A DNA stretch of 64,000 nt from Cherax quadricarinatus (lineage: Eukaryota > Arthropoda > Malacostraca > Decapoda > Parastacidae): positions 11,485,716 to 11,549,715 of the forward strand of contig NC_091382.1 in NCBI RefSeq assembly GCF_038502225.1. The letters are read 5' to 3'. Positions 34,101-46,100 of the stretch are shown one piece after another. The first letter of the stretch is position 1. Each line of letters starts with the position of its first letter. The notes under the pieces are model-generated. The model ran no database searches. It saw nothing but the letters and a program-made list of their open reading frames with translations, and was not told the DNA's origin. The position numbers and the translations under genes are program-made.

Positions 34101-37100
34101 ACAGTTTCAGAAAGGGGTTTGCGACAGTCAAAGGGTTAAGGACCTGGAGCACTATTCCACAAAATTTTGTCTGTCTTAAGAACCTTGCAACAGCATTACT
34201 ATCTGTTTTTTCACCTGCTTATTCTTGTGAATCATTGTTTTCAGTGGTAAACAAAGTCTGGTAATAGGAGTAGCCTTATGGATGAAACTGGTAGCGCATG
34301 CATATCTCTCAAGGTTACAAAATGTAAGCCTGATATACATTATCTGTCATCAGTGATGCAGCAGCAGAAGACTCGCTGATGCTAAATAAATAAAAGGTCC
34401 ATAATTTTTCTCTGACTGCATATTGGAATGGACAGTGATGTCATTTGTTTACTCTTGAACATTAGGACTGAAGAAGCCACTCGTGGCAAAACGTTTCCTT
34501 GAATAAATGTCCTGAACTGTACATAAGTGTCTTTTTCTACAACTTGTTGGTATCACCATACCATTTCCTCACGGGAGTTAATTCTTGGGTAGCTTTGGGT
34601 AGAGGTCATTTTGATAAGGACCTGCCTTTTATGGGCCAGTAGGCCTTCTGCAGTGTTTCTCCATTCTTATGTTCTTATTGCCCAAGAATCAAACACTGCT
34701 GCTACTTTGAGCTCAGTTTCAAAGTACTTTTCGTTGTGAAACCAATCAAAATCCTATCTATTTCTGTAATGTATCTTCCATTCTGTCAAATGAGACCAAA
34801 AAAACGAGAATGCCATCATAAAAACCACATGAAAATACCGCGAAGGGGCGGCTAATGGCTGAGAAGTGAACTCCATTATTTGTGGTCCGATTTCTTTCAT
34901 TTGTGGTGTACATTAACCCTTTGACTGTCGCGGCCGTATATATACGTCTTACGAGGTACCGTGTTTGACGTATACATGTATATACTCATAAATTCTAGTG
35001 GCTTCAAATCAAGCAGGAGAAAGTTGGTAGGCCTACATGTGAGAGAATGGGTCTGTGTGGTCAGTGTGCACCATACAAAAAAAATCCTGGAGCACGCAGT
35101 GCATAATGAGAAAAAAAAACTCCGACCGTTTTTTTTTAATTAAAATGCCGACTTTGTGGTCTATTTTCGTATAGTATTTATGGTTGTATTCTCGTTTTCA
35201 TGGTCTCATTTGATAGAATGGAAAACATATTATAGAAATAGAGGTGATTTTGATTGATTTTACTATAAAAAGAACCTAGAAATGGAGCTCAAAGTAGGGG
35301 AAATATTTGACTTTTGCCAATGTTCAAAAGTAAACAAATGATGCCATTGTCCAATAAATATCCAACTAGCCATTCTAATATGCAGTCATGTATGGGCTGA
35401 TGTTATATATACAATTATTACAGTATTGCAGTAGTCTGCATAATAGTAAGTCTTCTATTTTTTGTTTGAATAAAAATTCAAAATAGAAAGCAATAGTAAT
35501 ATCAGAGGGGCCTGGAGACATGACTGATGAACAAAGAAAATGTTATTTTAGAGCCAGGAATGTCTGCATTGTTCATTCTGGACCTTATTTTGAAATTGTC
35601 ATATTTTTTAGTTTTTGTGAAATTGGCCAAATTGCAAATTTCTGACCACATTATTAGGTAGTTGAAATCGGTAAATAGGCAGTTTCTTGTACTGAATCGA
35701 TAAAAAAAAATGGAGTTCTAAAGAAATAGCTATGAGTTTGGGCAACTGGAACAACAGAATTAGCCAAAAATAGGGCTCAAAGTGGGCGAAATCGCCGATT
35801 TGTAAACAGCGCCAAGGTCGCTAACTTCGCGAGAGCATAATTCCATCAGTTTTCCATCAAATTTCGCTTTTTTGGTGTCATTACAATCGGGAAAAGATTC
35901 TCTATCATTTCATAAGAAAAAATAATTTTTTTTTTTTTTTGAAATTTTGCGACACCAGGAGACACCTCAGGATTGGGGGTTGCGGCAGTCAAGGGGTTAA
36001 GAAGCATCTTTCCATCATACATTGCCCAAGTTTCAATAAGACAGTCTAACAAACAACTGAGATCCAATTCCCTAGATCAAGAGCAAGAGCGTCTGGAAAT
36101 TTCGCTCACATCTGGAAGCAAAAAATCGACCAAGTGACTGCTCGTATCTGGAAAATATTTAAATTATTGAAGTATTTTATGGTGCCTGGAATTCCACTTG
36201 AACGAATTAATTTTATTTAAATTAATTTAACCCTTTGAGGGTTTCAGACGTACTAGTACGTCTTACGCACAGGGGTTTTTGACGTGCATTGTGGGAACGC
36301 CATCTTAGTAAACAATATCCACCATGCCTCGCGGTAAGAAGCTCCTCACTCCTCGGCGAATTGGGACACTTTTGTTCCCCAGTGACAGTTCTAATACAGA
36401 TGGAAGTGCCAGTGAAGATGAGTTTCAAGGTTTTGGTGAGGTTTTGACCGAAACTAATGACCATAATATCGGTAATAGTGAGGAAAACCCAGACGACCCT
36501 CAGCCTTCCACCTCTGGTGCTGGGCCGTCTTGTTCACGTTCAGTTGTACCAGAATCCAAGAGGAAACTTCTGTTTTCCCAAATCCCAGACTCAGATGAGA
36601 GCATGGGTGATGATAGTGATAGTGAATATGAACTACAAGCTCTTCAAACTAGTTCCAGTAGTGATAGTGAAGTGCAATATTCCCCAGTGAAGCATCAGTA
36701 TATACGACGATATATGCACTCTGGTAGTGTGCCGTATGCTATTCCAAGGGGAAGGAGTGCATCTCGGAGAACATCCCGTGGCTGTACAACAGGAACAGAG
36801 AGTGAAAATGACGATGATACTGTTGCAATTGGGATGGAAAATGTGCGTGGTGGTAGTGGTGCTGGCGGTGAGGCACCAGCAGTGGGCCATGCTGCCACCC
36901 ATGCTGCCACCCACGCCGCTGCCTCAGCTGATCTACAACAAAGGCCACCATCCCCCACCCACCCACTACACCAGCCTCCACAACCACAACCTCCACAACC
37001 ACAACCACCTGTCACTGTCCAGTACCCACCAGCAGACCGCACCTGGGATTGGCAGGCAGCTATCAATTTTGTTCCAAATGCCCACCAGTTTGATGACAGC

Positions 37101-40100
37101 CAAAGTGGAATACGGCCATCTTGTACACTTGGGAACAATGCCACTGAACTGGAATGTTTCGAGTTATTCTTTGACGAACCACTGATGAAAAGTATTGTCA
37201 TGGAAAGCAACACATACTACGAGTACACCATGGCAAACACATTACTTTCACCAAAATCATGTCTACACCAGTGGAAGGAGGCAACTGTGGCTGAGATGTA
37301 TCTTTTCTTTGCCACAATAATGCTTATGCCACATGTGTATAAGCACAAAGTGAAATCATACTGGTCAACAGACCGCCTGATTGCAACCTCAGGTTTCAGT
37401 GATATAATGCCAGTGAATCGATTTGTGCTAATGTTACGTATGCTTCACTTCTCAGACAAAACCAGGCCTGACAGAACTGACAGGTTATATAAGATTAGGA
37501 ATGTGTTTGTGTATCTTAAAGAGAAATTCAGTACGCATTTTTATCCCTTCAGGAAGCTTGTAATTGACGAGTCTTTGATTCTGTTCAAAGGAAGACTCTC
37601 TTTCAAGCAGTACATACCAAGCAAGAGGAAACGCTTTGGTATAAAGTTGTTTGTGCTTTGTGATTGTTACAGTGGTCTGGTATTGGATATTATTGTGTAC
37701 ACTGGAAGTTATACATTGCAAAATACCAGGAAGTTATTGGGCATCTCAGGTGATGTGGTTAGAACAATGATAGAACCATACCTTGGTAAGGGGCATATAT
37801 TATATACAGAAAATTGGTACACAAGTCCCTGACTCAGTGATTTTTTGCGAGTGAACATGACAGATGTGTGGCACAGTGCGTGCATATCGGAAACATATGC
37901 CCAGGTTTGACGCTGGCATTCGTAGAGGTGAGGTGCAGGCGTTTGCTGCCAATGACATCATGGCATTTCGGTGGCATGACAAACGAGATGTCACACTGTT
38001 GTCATCAGTTCACCCTAATGAAATGGCAGACAGTGGCAGGCAGCATAGAGAGAGCAATGAACCCATTCTAAAACCTGCAGCTGTGATTGATTACACCTTC
38101 AACATGCGTTCAGTGGACAAATGTGACATGCAGATTAGGTTTGCTGATTGTGTTCGCAAGAGTTATAAGTGTTACATCAAACTGTTTTTCCATCTTCTGG
38201 ACATTTCCATGCTCAATGCTTATAATATGTATAAGATGAGGACCAGAAACAAACCACAGTACGACGAATTCTGTTTGTCTGTCATCAGACAAATAGTATT
38301 CAAGTACCAAGGAACAGCACCTGCAATTGACCGCCCACCAAATTATCAACAACTACCTGCTCGTCTGAAGCATGGTGACCACTTCCTGGTAAAACTGCCT
38401 GCTACTGCTTTCAAGAAAAAGGCTCAGAAGAGGTGTTACGTCTGTGCACATACAAAAAAACGCCCACAACAACACAGAGACACTCGTTTTATGTGTGAGG
38501 AGTGGAAAACACCACTGTGCATGACACCATGTTTCAAAGAGTTCCACAGGCTGCAGAACTTCTAGAAACATTCCCTGTGACTGTATATGTGTATATAAAA
38601 TATAGAAAAATAGTAATAAACAACATTTCATATCGTTTGTTTGTGTAAATATTTTCTATAAACAAAATAATGACAACAGTGTTTATGCCCTTATTGTGTA
38701 GTATTGAAAAAGAAATAACTTACAAAATACTGATCATGTTGGCCTCAGAGGCCATAAAAGTTACTCAGAAAAAGAAAAATTGAAAAATAATTGAAAATAG
38801 TACATAAAAAAGTAAATAGAAAAATACCGGGTGACGGCAGTCGGCAGTGTTACCAGATGTTGTTCAATTTTGGCAAACTTCACGCCTCCATATCTCGGTA
38901 AGTATTGACGGTAAAAATTTTTTGTTTAGCCTATAATGTCTAGAAAAAAAAAACTATTTTTTCATAAGAAAAAATTATTTATTTATTTTTTTTGAAATTT
39001 GGCCGACCCTGAGAACGAGTTTCGGAGAGGGCCTGTCGACCCTCAAAGGGTTAAATGAATGAGGAGAACTGACTCTTCACACGAGCAAATCCAGATGCGA
39101 GCAAGGTCACGGAACAGATTAAACTCATTAGTGGACGTTCCACTGTATATTGAACAACCATGGTGACATCACACATCCTTGTCTAAGGCCTACTTTTACT
39201 GGGAAATAATCTCCTCTCCTACATACTCTAACCTGAGCCTTGTAAAAACTTTTCACTGCTTTCAATAACCTACCTCTTATTCCATACATCTGCAACATCT
39301 GCCACACTACCCCACTATCCACCCTGTCAAATGCCTTTTCCAAATCCATAGATGCCACAAAAACCTCTTTACCCTTTTCTAAATACTGTTCACCTATGTG
39401 TTTCACTGTAAACACTTCGTCTACACACCTTCCTAAAGCCTCCTTATTTATCTGCTATCCTACTCTCCATCTGACTCTTAATTCTTTCAATAACTCTGCC
39501 ATACACTCTACCAGGTATACTCAACAGACTTATGCCCCTATAATTTTTGCACTCTCCTTTGTCCTTTTTGCCTTTATACAAAGGAACTATGCATGCTCTC
39601 TGCCAATCCCTAGGTACCTTACCCTCTTCCATACATTTAATAAATAATAGCACCAACCACTCCAAAACTATACTGCATACGTCATGTATGCAAGGAATTA
39701 TTGTATACATGAAGTATGCAATAATTCCTTAAAATGCTCTATGATCTTAAGTTTATTATGATTTTTTAAGCAGTTTTAAACTGGCCCTGTCATCAGGCTA
39801 TGATACAAGAAAATGACGTTATTAATCACTTGAGGGTCTGTGCCGTTGTTCTACGGTGTGAACTCGGCTCACTCAGATAAGCTGTAAGCAGTAAATTTGG
39901 GCCTAGATACAAAAGAATGGGTTTGTGTAGTATAAATGGGTCTGTGCAGAATAAAAAAATATCCTGCAGCATGCAGTGCATGAGAAAAAAAACTGCGACC
40001 ATGATTTTGGTTTAACCCTTTCAGGGTTCGTCCCATAGATCTACGGCTGGTTGGTGAGTGTCCAAACCGTAGATCTATGCCAAAATTCTAGCGCCGTCAA

Positions 40101-43100
40101 ATTTAGCGCGAAAGCGCTCATAGGCCTACATATGAGAGAATGGGTCTGCGCCGTGGGTGTGCGCCGTAAACAAAAAATCTAGGCGCCTGCATAGCATTGT
40201 GGGAACGCCGGCTCAGTCACCCTTGTTCACCATGCCTCGTCGCAAGTCAGCTCTCACTCCCCGGAAAATTGGGACTCTCCTCTTCCTGTCTGATAGTTCT
40301 GACACTGATGGAAGTGAAAATGAAGACGAATTCTACGGCTTTGATAAGTTAGTGACCGAAAATAATGACCAGGATATCGATAATAGTGCAGAAAACCCCG
40401 ACGATCCTCGACCTTCTACCTCTGGTGTGGGCACTCGTGACTCACCGTCGGGTGTTCCTAAACGTAAGAGAAAACTAATATTTTCCCGTGGCCTGGCCTC
40501 TGACTTCAGTAATGACGATGATTCTGACGTGGATTGTGATTTTATTGCGCTCGACGATCATTCGAGTAGTGATAGTGAGGAATCATATTCACCAGTGAAG
40601 CGTCGGTATGTTCGCCGCTGCATGCGCTCGGGTAGTGTACCCTATGCTGTGCCCAGGGGACGGAGTTAATCCCAGAGTACATCCCGTGGCCCTACACCCG
40701 TTTTAGGTAGTGATAGTGAGGATGATGTGGCTACACTTGGCATGGATGGGCCACAGACATCAGTGGATGGTGTTAGTGGGGCTGGTGGTGGTAGTGGCAC
40801 CGCCATGCGTGACTCGCTGTGCCACGCGGGAACCCACGCTGCTGACTCATCAGTTCAAGGACAAAGCGGAGCGTCACCCACCAGCCCGCCACAACCACCC
40901 GTACAACCAGCCTATGATGTCCAGTATCCACCAGCAAACCGTATCTGGGATTGGCAGCAAAATCCCAATTTTGTTCCCAGCCCTCACCACTTTGATGACT
41001 CGCAAAGTGGAATTCTACCTACCTGTCCCCTTGGAACCACGGCCAATGAACTGGAATTCTTTGAATTATTCTTTGACAAGCCATTGATGGAAATTATTGT
41101 CAGGGAAAGTAATAAGTATTTTCAGTACACCATGGCAAATACGATCTTATCACCACAGTCAAGACTACACAGGTGGAAAGAGACGACTGTTGCAGAAATG
41201 TATTTGCTTTTTGCAACAATAATGCTTATGCCTCACGTCTATAAGCATAATATAAAAGCATACTGGTCCACAGATCGGCTAATTTGTACCCCATCCTTCA
41301 GTGAAATAATACCAGTGAACAGGTTTATCTTACTGTTACGTATGTTGCACTTCTCTGACAAAACCAAGCCTGACAGAAGTGACAGGTTATACAAGATTAG
41401 AAATGTTTTCATGTATCTCAAACAAAAGTTCAGGATATACTTTTATCCATTCAAGAATCTTGTAATTGACGAGTCTTTGATTTTGTTCAAAGGTAGACTG
41501 TCATTCAAGCAGTATATACCGAGCAAGAGGAACCGCTTTGGTATAAAATTGTTTGTACTCTGTGATTGTGACAGTGGCCTGGTGTTGGATATTGTTGTAT
41601 ACACGGGTAGTAAAACATTGAAAGATACCAAGATGTTATTGGGTATATCAGGTGACGTAGTGAGAAACATGATGGCACCTTATCTTGGTAAGGGCCATAC
41701 ATTATATACCGATAACTGGTACACAAGCCCATTACTCAGTGATTTCATGCGAGTGAACAAGACAGATGTGTGTGGCACAGTGCGTTCTAATCGTAAACAT
41801 ATGCCCAGGGTCAACGCAGGTGTTCGTGGTGATGATGTGCAGGTGTTTACTGCCATTGACATCATGGCATTACGGTGGCATGACAAACGAGATGTCACAT
41901 TGTTGACAACCATTCACCGTAATGAAATGCAAGACAGTGGCAAAGTTGATCGAGTGACTAATGAACGTATTCGAAAACCAGTGACAGTGACTGATTATAC
42001 ACAAAACATGCGCTTGGTTGACAAGTGTGACATGCAGATTGGTTTTGTTGACTGTGTTCGTAAGAGTTACAAGTGGTACATGAAACTTTTCTTCCATCTC
42101 ATGGACATTTCAATGCTGAATGCATATAGTAATATGTACCAAATAAAGACTGGTAACAGACCACCGTATGGTGAATTTTGTTTGTCTGTTGTCAGACAAC
42201 TCATAATGAAGTACCAGGTAACAACACCTGCAATACAACATGGTCCTCGAATTCATCACAATATACCCAAGCATTTGAGAAGAGAAGGTGATCATTTCAT
42301 AATACAGCTTCCTTCAACTCAAAAGAAATTTGCTCAGAAGAGATGCATTGTCTGTGCACAAACAAAACGACGGCAACAAAGACGCAAAGACACTCGGTTT
42401 ATGTGTGAGGAATGTAAGGTGCCTCTGTGCATGGTGCCTTGTTTCAAGGAGTTCCACAAGCTCCAGCAGTTCTAAAACCATGTCCAGTGATTGTAAATAT
42501 GTAAATATATGATAGAACATTAGTATTATACAATATTTGTGCATGTTTATTGTAATAAACAACAGTGGTAAACAATAATATGATAATAACTTTAGTGCGG
42601 TTATTGTGTTCAATACAGTGAGTATATATATATCAATTATATACAGTATTGGTCTCTCAGGCCCCAAATGTTAGTAGGAATAGAAAAAAATTGGAAAAGA
42701 AAAGAAAAACAACTAAAACAACAAAATACAGTGGACCCCCGCATACCGATTTTAATCCGTGCAAGAGGGCTCATTGGTATGCGAAATAATCGGTATGCGA
42801 ATGAATTTTCCCCATAAGAAATAATTGAAATCAAATTAATCCGTGCAAGACACCCAAAAGTACGAAAAAAAAAAAATTTACCACGTGAAATATACATTTT
42901 CCTACACACAAAGAGAAGGATACATGCACAATAGTAGAGTAGTACATGCACAGTATATATTGTGCATGTACTACTCTACTAAATGAAGAATAAATGACAC
43001 TTACCTTTATTGAAGATGCAGCAATGACTGATGAGACAGTGTCCTGGGAGTGCCTTTTCCTCCTGAGTACTGTAGGTCCTCTTTGGTATTTTCTTCCAGA

Positions 43101-46100
43101 ACATGCCTTATCACACTGTGTATGTCACTACGATTCTTAAATCTCTCAAACCAACCTTTGCTGGCTTTTAAATTCACCAATATGAGCACTAGTTCCAGGC
43201 ATTTTTCCCTGTTCACCTGGGTGTTAGTCGACTGGTGTGGGTTGCATCCTGGGAGACAAGATTAAGGACCCCAATGGAAATAAGTTAGTCTTCGATGACA
43301 CTGACTTTTTTGGGTTATCCTGGGTGGCAAATCCTCTGGGGTTAATTGTTTCTTGGTATATTCTCAATAAGCCACACCAATAACAGTGCTACAGCAGCAG
43401 CAAACGATGCTACAGCAGCAGCAGCAGCAGCAGCAGCTGTACCACCAATAGTAGCGATGGTTGATTGGGGTTTATTATACAACCTGGCCAGCTCGGAGAC
43501 ACGCACTCCACTTTCATACTTATCAATGATCTTTTTCTTCATCTCTATAGTAATTCTCACCCTTATTGCTGTAGGGTTGGCACTAGCTTTCTTGGGGCCC
43601 ATGGTCACTTATTTTCCAGATAAAATCACCAAAAACACTAATAATACGAAATGTTACGATTGTATGCTTGGATGCTACCGCGGAGGCTGGCTGGTAAACA
43701 ATGCCACCGGCGGAACATGTGAGGCTGGCTAAGGCGCACATTGGACGCGTCTCGGACGAACAGCGGTGAGCGGGTTTTTAAGCGGTATGCGAGGCAAAAT
43801 TTTTGCGATTAAAGCAAGCGGTATGCGAATTAATCGTTATGTGATGCCAACGGTATGCGGGGGTCCACTGTAATATAATACGCGTATGTGGAATTCGTCG
43901 ATGTTGCCGCCACCACATCATTTTCTACAAACTTCTTGGCACTGTATCTCGGTAAGTACTGATCAGATTCTAATTTTTTTTGTTTTATTACCTTCACAAA
44001 AATATGCTCTTTAATTCTGTAAGAAAAAATAATTTTTTTTTTTTCAAAATTTCTTGGACACTGGTGCGTGACTTCAGATTTTGGCCTTGGACCCTGAAAA
44101 GGTTAATCCGTGCAAGACACCCAAAAGTATTGAAAAAAAAATTTTTTTACCACATGAAATATTAATTTTAATACACACAAACTGAACATTACATGCACAG
44201 TTACATGAGACTTACCTTTATTGAAGATCTGGTGATGATTGATGGGATGGGAGGAGGGGAGAGGTGTTAGTGTTTAGAAGGGGAATCCCCTTCCATTAGC
44301 ACTTGAGGCAGCAAGTCTTTTTCTGGGGTTACTTCCCTTGTTCTTTTAATGCCACTAGAACCAGCTTCAGAGTCACTGGACTTCTGTCGCACAACATATC
44401 TGTCCATAGATACCTGTACCTCTCGTTCCTTTATGACTTTCCTAAAGTGGTTCACAACATTGTCAGTGTACAGGTTGTCAACACGGCTTGCAGTAGCTGT
44501 GTCAGGGTGATTTTCATCAAAAAAGGTTTGCACTTCAAGCCACTTTGCACACATTTCCTTTATCTTAGAAGTAGGCAACATCTTCAATTTCTCTCTCCCC
44601 TCCTCCGAAGCAGTTTCCTCAGGTCTGCCCTCTTGCTGTTCAAGATGATCTAGCAGCTCATCAGTGGTTAGTTCTTCACTGTCCTCCACCACCAACTCTT
44701 CCACATCCTCCCCACTAACCTCCAACCCCAAGGACTTCCCCAATGCCACAATGGATTCCTCAACTGGCATAGGATTCTCAGGGTTAGCCTCAAACCCTTC
44801 AAAATCCCTTTTGTCTACACATTCTGGCCACAGATTTTTCCAAGCAGAGTTCAATGTCCTCTTGTCCTCTTAGTCACTTCCTCGCAAGCCTTACCTATAA
44901 TGTTTACACAATTGAGGATGGTAAAATGATCTTTCCAAAACTCTCTTAGAGTCAGTTGAGTTTCTGAGGTCACTACAAAGCACCTTTCAAACATAGCTTT
45001 TGTGTACAGTTTCTTGAAGTTGGAAATAACCTGCTGGTCCATGGGCTGCAGGAGAGGAGTGGTATTAGGAGGCAAAAACTTCACCTTAATGAAGCTCATG
45101 TCCCTAGAAAGTCACTCTGCCACATCTGTAGGATGACCAGGGGCATTGTCTAATACCAGGAGGCACTTAAGGTCTAATTTCTTTTCAATTAGGTAATTTT
45201 TCACATTGGGGGCAAATGCATGGTGTAACCAGTCATAGAAAAAGTCCCTAGTGACCCATGCCTTACTGTTTGCCCTCCACAGCACACACAAATTAGCCTT
45301 GAGGACATTGTTTTTCCTGAACACTCTGGGGGTTTCAGAGTGATACACCAATAAAGGCTTCACTTTGCAATCACCACTAGCATTGGCACACATCAACAGA
45401 GTAAGCCTGTCTTTCATAGGCTTATGTCCTGGGAGTGCCTTTTCCTCCTGAGTAATATACGTCCTGCTTGGCATTTTCTTCCAAAACAGGCCTGTTTCGT
45501 CACAATTAAACACTTGTTCAGGTTTCAGTCCTTCACTGTCTATGTACTCCTTGAAGTCCTGCACATATTTTTCAGCCGATTTGTGGTCCGAACTGGCAGC
45601 CTCACCATGCCTTATCACACTATGAATGCCACTACGCTTCTTAAATCTCTCAAACCAACCTTTGCTGGCCCTAAATTCACTCACATCACTAGTTGCTGGC
45701 ATTTTTTTAATTAAATCGTCATGCAACTTCCTAGCCTTTTCACATATGATCGCTTGAGAGATGCTGTCTCCTGCTATCTGTTTCTCGTTTATCCACACCA
45801 ATAACAGTCTCTCAACATCTTCTATCACTTGCGATCTCAGTTTCGAAAACATAGTTGCACCTTTGGCAAGAACAGCTTCCTTGATTGCCGTTTTCTTGCC
45901 CACAATAGTAGCGATGGTTGATTGGGGTTTATTATACAACCTGACCAGCTCAGAGATACGCACTCCACTTTCATATTTATCAATGATCTCTTTCTTCATC
46001 TCCATAGTAATTCTCACCCTTTTTGCTGTAGGGTTGGCACTAGAAGCTTTCTTGGGGCCCATGGTGACTTATTTTGCAGGTGCAATCACTAAAAAGGCTG

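Larger units (their letters stand above)
30450..34380 (+). pseudogene. hAT transposase (GTF2IRD2/ZBED-like group), pseudogene
   Basis: After 31572 the translation gives CIVCSESVVCRTSSVKRHLE with a following His, a BED-type finger. At 31969-32289 is FFSICVDESTDITSSARIAI, the block with the first catalytic Asp, and VKTDGVPSMIGKEAGF, containing the second. The end at 34160-34380 gives NRSSLMDETGSACISLKVTK, the C-terminal dimerisation part. Multiple stops (for example after PLISFH at 32289) and two TTAA insertions make it dead. Proteins of this group were domesticated in vertebrates, but nothing here suggests that. Confidence 0.7.
29984..34385 (+). mobile_element. hAT-type transposon with BED finger, decayed and interrupted
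   Basis: The left end AGGGGTGGGCAATCCTTGGC resembles hAT termini (CAGxGGTGGGCAA). The transposase is spread over 30390-30497, 31572-33090 and 34140-34380, interrupted by TTAA elements at 30502-31567 and 33091-34135 and by half of a Tigger at about 30195-30352. The right terminus was not identified. Confidence 0.6.
36065..39146. mobile_element. Tigger-type remnant split by piggyBac copy 1
   Basis: 36090-36226 (GAAATTTCGCTCACATCTGG) and 39055-39146 (ACAGATTAAACTCATTAGTG and the terminus GTTCCACTG followed by TA) are the two sides of one degenerate TA element, with the piggyBac at 36231-39050 between them. Confidence 0.5.
42729..43870 (-). mobile_element. Tigger derivative inside piggyBac copy 2
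   Basis: CAGTGGACCCCCGCATACCG and GGTATGCGGGGGTCCACTG ends with TA at 42727-42728 and 43871-43872. The minus-strand frame 43342-43608 holds the N-terminal helix-turn-helix (KYESGVRVSELARLYNKPQ), disturbed by a GCN repeat coding Ala-rich sequence. 43096-43207 has the WFERFKNRSDIHSVIRHV block. A headless family A SINE lies at about 43208-43346. Confidence 0.85.
40016..44102 (+). mobile_element. piggyBac transposon copy 2
   Basis: TTAA at 40012-40015 and 44103-44106; ends CCCTTTCAGGGTTCG and ACCCTGAAAAGG. The subterminal CATAGATCTACGG and CCGTAGATCTATG near 40033-40080 are complementary. Total 4087 bp, of which 42729-43870 is a Tigger insertion in the 3' region. The flanking sequences on the two sides belong to different elements (see findings). 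Confidence 0.85.

Noticed and set aside
36633..37213. Long minus-strand frames opposite piggyBac copy 1
   Set aside because: They are shadows of the His/Pro-rich and Ser-rich coding region on the plus strand.
43346..43732. 128-codon Ala-rich plus-strand frame
   Set aside because: It results from a GCA/GCT repeat antisense to the Tigger N-terminus.
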